This document shows positions 30,059-38,187 of a stretch of 64,000 bases of DNA, one piece after another; position 1 is the first letter of the stretch; the number at the start of each line of letters is the position of its first letter. The notes beneath the pieces are model-generated. The model was not told where the DNA came from. It saw only the letters and a list, made by a program, of their open reading frames with translations, and ran no database searches. Position numbers and translations under genes: made by a program. Source of the DNA: JBAYIE01 sp965279165 (lineage in GTDB: Bacteria; Bacteroidota; Bacteroidia; UKL13-3); contig OZ257140.1 in assembly GCA_965279165.1 (NCBI GenBank), positions 248,001 through 312,000 on the forward strand, read 5' to 3'.

Positions 30059-31168
30059 ATGGAAATTAAACAAATAGAGATTTACCAATCACGGATAAAG
30101 CTAATTGATCCATTTGTGATTTCGTTGGGCATGCTTACCCATGCCGAAAATGTAATTGTATTGGTAAAAACAGAAAGTGGTATTATCGGGTACGGTGAAT
30201 GCAGTCCGTTTAAAACCATACATGGCGAAAGCATGTTAACCTGTTTTGAAGTGGCAAAATTACTCGCGGAGGTATTGTTGGGAAAAGATCCATGTGATAT
30301 TGAATCGTGCCACAAGTGGATGGATTTGTGTATTTATGGTAATACCAGTATCAAGAGCGCATTTGATATTGCCCTGTATGATATTGCTTCGCAACATGCC
30401 GGGTTGCCCTTGTATCAATACCTGGGAGGCAAAAAAAGCAAGGCATTGTTTACGGATTATACAGTAAGTATAGGAGAGCCCGAAAGGATGGCATTGGATG
30501 CCTTAAAAATTGTGAAAAATGGTTTTCCTGTTGTAAAAGTGAAACTGGGGGGAGAAATGGAATTGGATATAGAACGAATTAGCAGTATCCGAAAAGCAAT
30601 TGGCGATAGGATACCAATTCGTATTGATGCGAATCAGGGATGGGATTTTGAAACCGCTCAAACTATTCTGCCCCTGCTGGAAGCATACGATATTCAGCAT
30701 TGCGAAGAACCTATTGCCCGCTGGGATTATATGCGGTTACCGTTAATAAGAATAGCCAGTAGAATCCCCATTATGGCTGATGAAACCTGTTGTGATCACC
30801 ACGATGCCGAACGATTGATTCAAATAAACGCTTGCGATCAGTTCAATATTAAATTAGGCAAATCTTCGGGGATATATAAAGCGTTAAAAATAATTGCAAT
30901 GGCCGAACGAGCCAACATAAAGTTGCAGGTAGGTGGATTTCTGGAATCGCGCTTGGGATTTACCGCATCTGCACATTTGGCCTTATGCAGCGATCAAATT
31001 GTTTATTGTGATTTTGATACCCCTATGATGTTTGTGGAAGATCCGATAGTGGGAGGAATTGTGTATGGCAAGAATGGATTGGTGGAGGTACCGGATGGAA
31101 TTGGGTTGGGGGCGAGTTTTGACGAGGCTTATTTGGGAGATTTGGAGGGGAAAGTTGTTAGGGGTTAG
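30059..31168 (+). CDS. Enolase-superfamily epimerase (dipeptide epimerase-like)
   Basis: 369 residues. An N-terminal capping domain (1-125) precedes the muconate-lactonising barrel, with the catalytic KxK at K160/K162, metal ligands D190, E216 and D241, and the second base K265 in FNIKLGKSSG. Conserved lysines on both faces fit a racemase or epimerase, for example L-Ala-D/L-Glu epimerase. The exact substrate cannot be told from sequence. It lies immediately before the recombinase gene but has no evident link with it. Confidence 0.85.
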   Translation: MEIKQIEIYQSRIKLIDPFVISLGMLTHAENVIVLVKTESGIIGYGECSPFKTIHGESMLTCFEVAKLLAEVLLGKDPCDIESCHKWMDLCIYGNTSIKSAFDIALYDIASQHAGLPLYQYLGGKKSKALFTDYTVSIGEPERMALDALKIVKNGFPVVKVKLGGEMELDIERISSIRKAIGDRIPIRIDANQGWDFETAQTILPLLEAYDIQHCEEPIARWDYMRLPLIRIASRIPIMADETCCDHHDAERLIQINACDQFNIKLGKSSGIYKALKIIAMAERANIKLQVGGFLESRLGFTASAHLALCSDQIVYCDFDTPMMFVEDPIVGGIVYGKNGLVEVPDGIGLGASFDEAYLGDLEGKVVRG

Positions 31169-31272
31169 GGGTTAGGGGTTAGGGTAATAAAATATTTAAA
31201 AATCGAATAAAGCTTTGTTGGGAAAGTTTGTTGGTGGTGTTTAAATTGCTTGTGCATTAAACAAAACTACCT

Positions 31273-32448
31273 ATGGAAACACAAACAGTAACGCTGAGCC
31301 GTGGGGTTCATCGCGGAAAACCGGTATTATTTATACGGTTTACCATCAATTTTTCTTTAAACAATTTAATTCGGAATATCCATGTTGCCACTTGGTCGGA
31401 TACCAATAAGTGTTGGATTACACCATTAAGTGAAGCTTATGTTGAAGCGGTAAAGTTGGTGATGAAAGATGTTGCGGATGTTATTTTGGAAGATATTTAT
31501 GTTCCGGATATTTTAAGAATTTCAAATGAATCTTCGGAAATTCCCAATTCCCGTTTCCTTGCAGTTTCAGATTCAGGAAAAGAAGAGCTGAAGCAAGAAT
31601 TGCTTAAAGCAGAGGTGTTGCAAGATTTAAAACGATTCAGGGAATGGTTACAATCCAAAAGGTATAGCGAACGCACGATTGACACGTATATGGGAGCATT
31701 AACTGTTTTTTTAAGGCAACATACCGAAATTGCAATTGCTGAAATATGCAATGAACATATTATAAAGTTTAACAATGATTATATATTAAGTCGAAAATTA
31801 TCGGCATCGTATCAAAACCAGATGGTGAATGCCATTAAGTTATTTTTTAAAATCATGCACCAATCAAAAATTGATCCGGAACTTATACATAGGCCAAGAC
31901 AAGCGAAAGTACTACCCAATGTTTTGGATAAAGGAGAAGTAAAACAGATTTTAGAAGTGCATCAGAACATTAAACATAGAACGATGTTAGCACTTATTTA
32001 CAGCTGTGGTTTGCGTTGTGGTGAGTTGTTGCAACTAAAGCCGGAACATATCTTATCGAATCGCAACCTATTGCATATAAAAGGAGCGAAAGGAAACAAG
32101 GATCGGGTTGTTCCTTTGGGTAATAAGATAATACAAGTTTTGCGTGATTATTATAAAATATATAAGCCAAAGGTGTATTTATTTGAAGGTCAAATTAAAG
32201 GCACGCCTTATGATGCAAGAAGCTTACAACAAATATTGAAGTCAGCATTGTTAAAATGTGGTATTCGCAAGCCGGTAACCTTGCATTGGTTGCGCCATAG
32301 TTATGCCACACACTTGTTGGAAAATGGGACTGATTTACGATATATACAAGAGATCTTAGGACATAACAGCAGTCGTACAACAGAGATTTACACCCATGTA
32401 AGCAACCGAAAAATCCAACAAATTGTATCTCCTTTTGATGATTTATAA
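31273..32448 (+). CDS. Tyrosine recombinase of the cassette array (non-IntI type)
   Basis: 391 residues. An N-terminal beta-rich domain (about 1-105, GVHRGKPVLFIRF and CWITPLSEAY) is seen in Bacteroidota tyrosine recombinases but not in IntI. A SAM-like DNA-binding domain (about 115-205) and the catalytic domain follow, with R248, K273 or K276, H338, R341, H364 and nucleophile Y373. It ends in SPFDDL. Only 62 residues separate K276 from H338, close to XerD (72) and far from IntI1 (106) as I recall those positions, so the IntI-specific extra segment is absent. Its stop codon lies 82 bases before the first cassette boundary, same strand, which makes it the likely array integrase. No excisionase was seen. 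Confidence 0.88.
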   Translation: METQTVTLSRGVHRGKPVLFIRFTINFSLNNLIRNIHVATWSDTNKCWITPLSEAYVEAVKLVMKDVADVILEDIYVPDILRISNESSEIPNSRFLAVSDSGKEELKQELLKAEVLQDLKRFREWLQSKRYSERTIDTYMGALTVFLRQHTEIAIAEICNEHIIKFNNDYILSRKLSASYQNQMVNAIKLFFKIMHQSKIDPELIHRPRQAKVLPNVLDKGEVKQILEVHQNIKHRTMLALIYSCGLRCGELLQLKPEHILSNRNLLHIKGAKGNKDRVVPLGNKIIQVLRDYYKIYKPKVYLFEGQIKGTPYDARSLQQILKSALLKCGIRKPVTLHWLRHSYATHLLENGTDLRYIQEILGHNSSRTTEIYTHVSNRKIQQIVSPFDDL

Positions 32449-32463
32449 ATTCACAAAAATTAT

Positions 32464-32471
32464 TATCTTTA
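32464..32471 (+). promoter_or_regulatory. Possible cassette promoter -7 element
   Basis: TATCTTTA is one mismatch from TAnnTTTG. A TTTG at 32434 could be the -33 element, but the spacing is long. It would drive cassette 1 from the recombinase-cassette gap. Weak. Confidence 0.25.
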
Positions 32472-32515
32472 TGCCACAATACTACCAAATATGTATATAT
32501 TAGAGCTATGTTTAC

Positions 32516-32538
32516 GCGACTACAAGTAAGTTAGTGGC
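32516..32538 (+). other. attI-like insertion site
   Basis: GCGACTAC (32516-32523) faces GTTAGTGGC (32530-32538) across six bases, forming an inverted pair with two mismatches, like a simple recombinase core site. The first cassette starts at the G^TT cut (32530/32531). The left half is not part of any palindrome, as expected for attI rather than attC. Confidence 0.6.
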
Positions 32539-32544
32539 AATTTT

Positions 32545-33114
32545 ATGAAAGACACGGTACTAATAAAATATAGTAAGATTTCGAGTTGGTTCGGACTTAT
32601 ATTTATTATAGGTCTTATCTACATGAGCTACTCTAGCTTCATTAAATTCTATCAAAATAATGAAACAATAAATTGGATTCTAATTGTATGTTTCGACTCT
32701 ATGTTAATTCTCTTTATTTACTTCCTTATAATCAAATATTTAATACCTGGACTTACTGGCAAAGTTGCAATAGAATTAAACAATGTTGGTATAATTGAAA
32801 ACATTAGAAAACGTCAAATGACTTGGGATAACATTTCAAGAATACGTCTGGTTTACTCAAAAAGCAATGTCTTCATTGCAATAGACCTAATCGATGACTC
32901 ACTTGTAATTTATAAATCGAAAAATATTTTTCAAAAACCACTTGCCTTCATAGCCAAATCTTTTTATGGAACTCAAATTTTAATATCGACACAATATATT
33001 CAAGGAAAAAATTCTGACATTCTGAAACAAATACAAACCTATCATGAAGAGAAAACTGCCACTAACAGCGGCTTAGCAAGAGCAGGTTTTAGTAGTTCTA
33101 ATAAAAATCGGTAA
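32545..33114 (+). CDS. Cassette 1: two-TM protein with PH-like domain (STM3941-like)
   Basis: 189 residues. Two membrane segments (about 14-32 and 47-69) are followed by a beta-rich cytoplasmic domain (ELNNVGIIENIRKRQMTWDNISRI) like the bPH/STM3941-type proteins. The start is 15 bases after the cassette boundary. The last 17 or so residues (TNSGLARAGFSSSNKNR) are encoded by the left arm of the attC, so the tail is probably acquired rather than native. Function unknown. Confidence 0.7.
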   Translation: MKDTVLIKYSKISSWFGLIFIIGLIYMSYSSFIKFYQNNETINWILIVCFDSMLILFIYFLIIKYLIPGLTGKVAIELNNVGIIENIRKRQMTWDNISRIRLVYSKSNVFIAIDLIDDSLVIYKSKNIFQKPLAFIAKSFYGTQILISTQYIQGKNSDILKQIQTYHEEKTATNSGLARAGFSSSNKNR

Positions 33115-33210
33115 ATTAGCGGTGGCTTCGCCGGGCTTTAGCATAAAGTGGTTCTAAAAATTATTCTGCTTCAAACTCCTGCCCTCGCCAAGCCGCGGAA
33201 CGTTAGCTGC
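33058..33210 (+). other. attC site of cassette 1
   Basis: It starts GCCACTAAC, the reverse complement of the cassette start GTTAGTGGC, and ends AACGTTAGCTGC. The arms GCGGCTTAGCAAGAGCAGG and CCTGCCCTCGCCAAGCCGC pair except at three G/A positions. Two extra bases (GG) sit unpaired before AACGTT. Confidence 0.88.
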
Positions 33211-33235
33211 AACCGTAAGACGAAGACTCAACAAA

Positions 33236-33547
33236 ATGACATCGGAAGAAATAAAAGAAATAATTAATCTTGAATTACAAGTTGAAGTAGACATTAAAAA
33301 TGTGCATGGACTTGACTTAACAAAATGTTTAATTGAACCAATAAAACAGAAGTATAAAAATGCGAATGACCCGAACAAGGTATACGAAATATGGACAGTA
33401 TTGGAAGAAGCAGGAAATGGGAATGGGTATAAGATATACTATGATGACGAGACAAAAATGTTTGGACTTGGAATAAAATCTAACAAAGACGAATTCATTG
33501 ACATTGGGAGGTGTAGAACATTTCTAGAAGCTTTGAATTCGATATAA
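33236..33547 (+). CDS. Cassette 2: hypothetical soluble protein
   Basis: 103 residues, acidic and lysine-rich, with no signal peptide or membrane segment. Its central part (VYEIWTVLEEAGNGNGYKIYYDD) is beta-sheet-like. No family was recognised. The gene starts 34 bases after the cassette boundary and ends just before its attC. Confidence 0.65.
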   Translation: MTSEEIKEIINLELQVEVDIKNVHGLDLTKCLIEPIKQKYKNANDPNKVYEIWTVLEEAGNGNGYKIYYDDETKMFGLGIKSNKDEFIDIGRCRTFLEALNSI

Positions 33548-33555
33548 AAATGGCA

Positions 33556-33691
33556 GCAGCTAACACAGGCTTAACGCGAGCAGGGCAATTTCCCCGTAAA
33601 GAAGATTTTGGTATATTTGAGAATAAACAGGTTTCGCAAAGGCATTGTAGTAAAGTTCCCTGCCCGCGCCAAGCCTGGGAACGTTATGCCC
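33556..33691 (+). other. attC site of cassette 2
   Basis: It starts GCAGCTAAC, complementary to the cassette start GTTAGCTGC, and ends AACGTTATGCCC. The arms AGGCTTAACGCGAGCAGGG and CCCTGCCCGCGCCAAGCCT pair with few mismatches. The central part (GGTATATTTGAGA, CGCAAAGGCATT) is closely matched in the broken site of cassette 13. Confidence 0.88.
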
Positions 33692-33722
33692 AATTTTAGG
33701 ACGACACTCAAAATGACAATAA

Positions 33723-34235
33723 ATGGACGACCTTAAGACTTATTTTAATCCTTTAGTTCCTATTGGACGACTTGCATTTTCAATATTCTTTGGTGGCTTG
33801 ACTTGTTACATCATTTACCTTTTTTTTCGAGACTTTAAAACAAATGGATTTAAAGAATACTTTTTTATTATTCTCGGGGCTACAGTTTTTGCGGTAGTTT
33901 TTCAAATGTTTTATAAAGCTTTAATCACAACGACCAAAAACTATATAATTACCGACCAGACAATTAAAGAGTTTAACTTATTGACACAAAAAACAAAGAC
34001 AATTTATAAAGACGACATTAAAGGTTTTAGCACTTCGACAGTTCCATACCGTATTTGGAACATCAAACTAGTAATTATCTATTTAAAAGACGGAACTAAA
34101 ATTGACATTATGCAATTCGCGTATTTCAATTTTAAAAAAATTAAGCCTGCATTGGTTGATAAAAAATATAAATGCCTTGGACACGAGCCATATATTTGGA
34201 AATGGGTTAACAGTAGAATTTATAAATATGACTAA
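33723..34235 (+). CDS. Cassette 3: two-TM protein with PH-like domain
   Basis: 170 residues with membrane segments at about 17-34 and 43-62, then a domain beginning KNYIITDQTIKEFNLLTQKTK, like small bacterial PH-like proteins. The start is the ATG at 33723; an ATG ten bases upstream opens only a seven-codon frame. Layout resembles cassette 1, but sequence similarity is low. Function unknown. Confidence 0.65.
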   Translation: MDDLKTYFNPLVPIGRLAFSIFFGGLTCYIIYLFFRDFKTNGFKEYFFIILGATVFAVVFQMFYKALITTTKNYIITDQTIKEFNLLTQKTKTIYKDDIKGFSTSTVPYRIWNIKLVIIYLKDGTKIDIMQFAYFNFKKIKPALVDKKYKCLGHEPYIWKWVNSRIYKYD

Positions 34236-34248
34236 TGAAAGAAAAACT

Positions 34249-34385
34249 GGGCATAACAGCACCTACCCAAAAGGCGGGGTTTCGTGTTCCAAAGACGGTT
34301 TTGTGGTTATAAATTATTTTAGTATTTTTAATTACGTTTTGTGGTAAAAGTCCCGCCCTTCGGGTAGCTGCGGAACGTTGGCAGC
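34249..34385 (+). other. attC site of cassette 3 (family A)
   Basis: GGGCATAAC at the start is complementary to cassette start GTTATGCCC; it ends AACGTTGGCAGC. The arms are CACCTACCCAAAAGGCGGGG and TCCCGCCCTTCGGGTAGCTG. Its sequence, including the loop, is nearly the same as in cassettes 6 and 9. Confidence 0.9.
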
Positions 34386-34407
34386 AATTAACATAAATCG
34401 CAATAAT

Positions 34408-34752
34408 ATGACATCAACTAAATTAGTTATAGTGACTTGTTTAACAGCACTTGCTTTTATCACAAGCATTGGCTCTTTTTTTATTGGATTTTTTGAAGGA
34501 CCACAAATTGCACACTATATCAATTTGACCTCACTTACATTGGCTACGGTATTAATTTTTGCTTTAGTTATTAGTGCATTTAGAAAAGAAAATGAAGTAT
34601 TTAAAAGGCAACCTGTATTGTTTGTCATTTTAATCCTCGGGATTTCAATAACACTTTTTGTTAATATTACATTTATTAATATTCGTTATGGATATTCAAA
34701 TTGGAAATACAAGAATATTTTTGAAATGCAATTTGTTGATTGGAGTAAATAG
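34408..34752 (+). CDS. Cassette 4: small three-TM membrane protein (copy 1)
   Basis: 114 residues from the ATG at 34408. An in-frame TTG at 34378 lies in the recombination core and is unlikely to be the start. Three hydrophobic segments (about 5-25, 34-54 and 70-92) are present; no family was recognised. The protein and its DNA are identical to cassette 5. Confidence 0.7.
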   Translation: MTSTKLVIVTCLTALAFITSIGSFFIGFFEGPQIAHYINLTSLTLATVLIFALVISAFRKENEVFKRQPVLFVILILGISITLFVNITFINIRYGYSNWKYKNIFEMQFVDWSK

Positions 34753-34760
34753 ATTTAACA

Positions 34761-34895
34761 GCTGCCAACAGCACATTTGCTCAATTGCTGGTTTGTTCCC
34801 GCCGGAAGCGATTTTTTAATAACAAATTTTATCTTCGCCGGGAGAACCAAGTTCCAAAAGACCGCAACTGAGCAAATCTGCGGAACGTTGGCAGC
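34761..34895 (+). other. attC site of cassette 4 (family B)
   Basis: GCTGCCAAC at the start is complementary to GTTGGCAGC at the cassette start, and the site ends with the same AACGTTGGCAGC because an identical cassette follows. The arms are CACATTTGCTCAATTGC and GCAACTGAGCAAATCTG. Confidence 0.9.
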
Positions 34896-34917
34896 AATTA
34901 ACATAAATCGCAATAAT

Positions 34918-35262
34918 ATGACATCAACTAAATTAGTTATAGTGACTTGTTTAACAGCACTTGCTTTTATCACAAGCATTGGCTCTTTTTTTATTGGATT
35001 TTTTGAAGGACCACAAATTGCACACTATATCAATTTGACCTCACTTACATTGGCTACGGTATTAATTTTTGCTTTAGTTATTAGTGCATTTAGAAAAGAA
35101 AATGAAGTATTTAAAAGGCAACCTGTATTGTTTGTCATTTTAATCCTCGGGATTTCAATAACACTTTTTGTTAATATTACATTTATTAATATTCGTTATG
35201 GATATTCAAATTGGAAATACAAGAATATTTTTGAAATGCAATTTGTTGATTGGAGTAAATAG
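34918..35262 (+). CDS. Cassette 5: identical second copy of the three-TM protein
   Basis: 114 residues, the same as the product of 34408-34752 in every residue. The two genes lie exactly 510 bases apart, one cassette length. An exact copy means recent duplication, either by re-insertion of a circularised cassette or by unequal exchange, and possibly increased dosage. Confidence 0.7.
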   Translation: MTSTKLVIVTCLTALAFITSIGSFFIGFFEGPQIAHYINLTSLTLATVLIFALVISAFRKENEVFKRQPVLFVILILGISITLFVNITFINIRYGYSNWKYKNIFEMQFVDWSK

Positions 35263-35270
35263 ATTTAACA

Positions 35271-35405
35271 GCTGCCAACAGCACATTTGCTCAATTGCTG
35301 GTTTGTTCCCGCCGGAAGCGATTTTTTAATAACAAATTTTATCTTCGCCGGGAGAACCAAGTTCCAAAAGACCGCAACTGAGCAAATCTGCGGAACGTTA
35401 GCGGT
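35271..35405 (+). other. attC site of cassette 5 (family B)
   Basis: Identical to the site at 34761 except for the last bases, which belong to cassette 6 (AACGTTAGCGGT). Confidence 0.9.
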
Positions 35406-35422
35406 AATTCAAGAATCCTCCA

Positions 35423-36067
35423 ATGAAAATAATTAGAACATTAATCATAGGCTCTCTTCTCTTTAATAGCATTGACATATTTGCCCAGTCACAGAAATAT
35501 CTTGTTGGCTTTGAAGGAGGGCCAAGTTTAATTATTTTGTGGGGAAACGAAGGTTTAAAGGATTATCATAAAAACACAATTGGTTATTCGGGCGGGGTAT
35601 TTTTGCAGCATAATTTGACGGAGAAGGTGAGTTTGCGTACAACACTTTCATTTGAAAGAAAAGGATCCCAAACAGTGTTTGATAATCCTACAACTGTATT
35701 AAAATTAGATTATCTGACTCTTCCTATTCTTGCTCGAATACATTTCGGAAAGAAAAAGAACTACTTCTTTGATGCAGGCCCATTCATTGGTTATTTGCTA
35801 AAAGAAACTGAGGTGACAACAGGTGATAATGTTGCAAAAATAACATCTGACAACACCTCCTACTTTAGTAAATTTGACGCTGGTGTTTCCATAGGACTTG
35901 GATTTGCTTATCCAATTAAAGGAAATATAATCTTTTCGGTAGAGATAAGAAATAATCTTGGGATATATAATATACATCTAAGTTCTATATCATATAAGGA
36001 TGCGCCAGTCAGAACAAATTCCACAAACTTACTTTTAGGAATGGCTTATAGAATTGAAAATAATTAA
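35423..36067 (+). CDS. Cassette 6: PorT/OmpW-like outer-membrane beta-barrel protein
   Basis: 214 residues. A signal peptide (1-20, FAQ) is followed by alternating amphipathic strands typical of the Bacteroidota outer membrane beta-barrel family (GFEGGPSLIILWG, YSGGVFLQHNL, SLRTTLSFERKG, LLLGMAYRI). It probably forms an eight-stranded barrel; ligand unknown. The gene starts 26 bases after the cassette boundary. Confidence 0.78.
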   Translation: MKIIRTLIIGSLLFNSIDIFAQSQKYLVGFEGGPSLIILWGNEGLKDYHKNTIGYSGGVFLQHNLTEKVSLRTTLSFERKGSQTVFDNPTTVLKLDYLTLPILARIHFGKKKNYFFDAGPFIGYLLKETEVTTGDNVAKITSDNTSYFSKFDAGVSIGLGFAYPIKGNIIFSVEIRNNLGIYNIHLSSISYKDAPVRTNSTNLLLGMAYRIENN

Positions 36068-36098
36068 TTGATCTATTTGGACAAGAAAAATTAGAACT

Positions 36099-36235
36099 AC
36101 CGCTAACAGCACCTACCCAAAAGGCGGGGTTTCGTGTTCCTAAGACAGTTTTGTGGTTATAAATTATTTTAGTATTTTTAATGAAGTTTTGTGGTAAAAG
36201 TCCCGCCCTTCGGGTAGCTGCGGAACGTTATAGCC
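36099..36235 (+). other. attC site of cassette 6 (family A)
   Basis: ACCGCTAAC at the start is complementary to cassette start GTTAGCGGT; it ends AACGTTATAGCC. Arms and loop match the site of cassette 3 almost base for base. Confidence 0.9.
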
Positions 36236-36248
36236 AATTGTAAAAGAC

Positions 36249-37253
36249 ATGAAATTAAAATATCTTTTCTCATTTATCATTTTAATTAGTACGCAAAATA
36301 TATTCGGCAAGACAATTGTGAATGGCTACTATGTGACTCTTAATGGTGACACAGTTAGAAGTAAATTCGTTCTCAAAGACTTGTTTGACTTACATAGACA
36401 GATTGTTTGTATCGATTCTTTAGATAATCAAAAGCCATTATCACCTCACGACATCAAATCGTTCACTTTTCGAATCACTAATTTCATTGAAGATTCTAGG
36501 GAAGTTAATGAATTAGATCACTCCTACGACCAGATTATAACAAACAAAGGGTACTTATACAAGCGAAAATCATTTAGTCTAGACGCTGAGATAAATGCAA
36601 TTCCATTTCTTGGAGATTCGGTTGAAAACTATAAAAGTATAGATATTGGTGACGGAAAACTTCTCTTCTTGTCAATCGACAATGATGGTAAACATATTCA
36701 AACAGCAGTATATCATACAAAACTTCATCCTGACAAGCCATATCTTACCTCTTCCATTTGGTTACTTGTTAAAGATAATCAAATTGTTGTCCGAGGTGAT
36801 AAGAAACTTAACGATTGGGTATCTGAAGCTGTTAGTGACTATAAGACCTTAAGTTTACTGATAAAAGGCAAGAAAATAAATGCTTTCCCTTGGGACTTTA
36901 AGCTTGTTGTTAATGATTATAACAATTGGTTTTTAAGTAGCAACCCTGACACTACATTCTATCTCAAAGGACTTATAGACGCAAAAAATTATTATAAAAC
37001 AATAGTACCGTTTTCTTTAAGTTATGTAACAGGAACAGCCTTCTTTTTACCCGGACTAATTACTGCTGTGATTGTTTCTCATAATCCAAAAGAACGCAAT
37101 ATAAAAATTCCGGAAAGGTTCGAACTAAAAGACAATATTGACTACGTTAGTGGTTTCCAACATAGGGCTTACGACAAAAAATACCGAGCAGCGGGTAAAG
37201 GTGCAATTTTCGGTGGCCTAACTTGCATAGGTTTGCTTATTGTTCTACTTTAA
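36249..37253 (+). CDS. Cassette 7: exported hypothetical protein with a TM segment
   Basis: 334 residues. It has a signal peptide (1-20, ending FGK), a beta-rich region (NGYYVTLNGDTVRSKFVLKD) and hydrophobic segments at about 257-278 and 315-334. No family was recognised. It is the largest cassette (1186 bases). Confidence 0.65.
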   Translation: MKLKYLFSFIILISTQNIFGKTIVNGYYVTLNGDTVRSKFVLKDLFDLHRQIVCIDSLDNQKPLSPHDIKSFTFRITNFIEDSREVNELDHSYDQIITNKGYLYKRKSFSLDAEINAIPFLGDSVENYKSIDIGDGKLLFLSIDNDGKHIQTAVYHTKLHPDKPYLTSSIWLLVKDNQIVVRGDKKLNDWVSEAVSDYKTLSLLIKGKKINAFPWDFKLVVNDYNNWFLSSNPDTTFYLKGLIDAKNYYKTIVPFSLSYVTGTAFFLPGLITAVIVSHNPKERNIKIPERFELKDNIDYVSGFQHRAYDKKYRAAGKGAIFGGLTCIGLLIVLL

Positions 37254-37285
37254 TTTGACAGCTATTCAGACCATAAAGAACAACT

Positions 37286-37421
37286 GGCTATAACAGCGGT
37301 CTCGCGCCATTGCTGGTATATCGCTAAATTTCAGCATTTCATTTCGCATTTATTTTTATCTTAGCTTGACAATTAAACGGTACGAAGCGGCAACAGCGCA
37401 AGGCCGCGGAACGTTATAGGG
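37286..37421 (+). other. attC site of cassette 7
   Basis: GGCTATAAC at the start is complementary to cassette start GTTATAGCC; it ends AACGTTATAGGG. The arms are GCGGTCTCGCGCCATTGC and GCAACAGCGCAAGGCCGC. The centre (TTAGCTTGACAATTAAAC) resembles the solitary site at 148-280. Confidence 0.87.
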
Positions 37422-37459
37422 CAATTTAGGACGACACCGAAACAGACAGAAACAAAAAA

Positions 37460-38035
37460 TTGGACGCTTATTTATTCATAGGACTTTTAGTATTAGTTTT
37501 CGTTGGACTTCCAATCGGACTTGGTTGCTTATTTTATTTCGTTCCAAAAAAACTTGGCTATCCAAAGACAGCAAAATATTTGACGATTGCTTACGGACTT
37601 ATTGTTTTGACAATCGGACTTTTTATTGCATTCGAAGACCAACTTTTCACAAAGAATAATGCAAAAGAATTAGTTGAAGAGCAAAACATTAACCTGACAG
37701 ACGAATTTGACTTACTTAAAAATGAATCTTTCTCAGCAATTGGTGACTATTATCACACTTTTACTTTAAAAATATCAGAACGTGACAGACAAGAAGCAAT
37801 TCTAAAAATTAAAAGTTCAAATGATTTTCACACAAGCAAAGACGTAATTGACAATCATCCATATAACCACGACAGATATTTTGGACCAAAAGTTACTTGG
37901 AATTATGAAAATGAATATTGTTACGTTAGAGAATATTTCCTACCAGCAGGACAAAAAGGTTATGCACCGACTTTTAGACGAATATCAATAAGTAAAACCA
38001 AAAATGAACTAATATTTGAAGACATTGACGAATAG
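37460..38035 (+). CDS. Cassette 8: two-TM hypothetical protein
   Basis: 191 residues from a TTG start; no ATG or GTG is available between the upstream in-frame stop and this codon. Membrane segments lie at about 4-26 and 40-58, followed by a soluble C-terminal domain with aromatic-rich TWNYENEYCYVREYF. No family was recognised. The leader before the gene is nearly the same as that of cassette 3. Confidence 0.62.
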   Translation: MDAYLFIGLLVLVFVGLPIGLGCLFYFVPKKLGYPKTAKYLTIAYGLIVLTIGLFIAFEDQLFTKNNAKELVEEQNINLTDEFDLLKNESFSAIGDYYHTFTLKISERDRQEAILKIKSSNDFHTSKDVIDNHPYNHDRYFGPKVTWNYENEYCYVREYFLPAGQKGYAPTFRRISISKTKNELIFEDIDE

Positions 38036-38042
38036 AAATACG

Positions 38043-38176
38043 CCCTATAACAGCACATTTGCAATAGGCGGGGTTTCGTGCTCCGCAGACAGTTTTGTGG
38101 TTATAGAAAGTGCAGTGCTCCGAATGAACATTTGTGCTGAAAAGCCCGCCCATCGCAAAGGCAAAACGTTATAGCC
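38043..38176 (+). other. attC site of cassette 8
   Basis: CCCTATAAC at the start is complementary to GTTATAGGG; it ends AAAACGTTATAGCC. The arms are CATTTGCAATAGGCGGG and CCCGCCCATCGCAAAG. The left arm combines words of families A and B. Confidence 0.87.
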
Positions 38177-38187
38177 AATTGCAACCG

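Noticed and set aside
34378..34407. TTG start for the cassette 4 gene (and the matching extension in cassette 5)
   Set aside because: The TTG is part of the GTTGGCAGC recombination core; the ATG at 34408 fits the leader lengths of the other cassettes.
38134..38187. Upstream extension of the cassette 9 gene
   Set aside because: It lies inside the preceding attC; the ATG at 38188 directly precedes a clean signal peptide.
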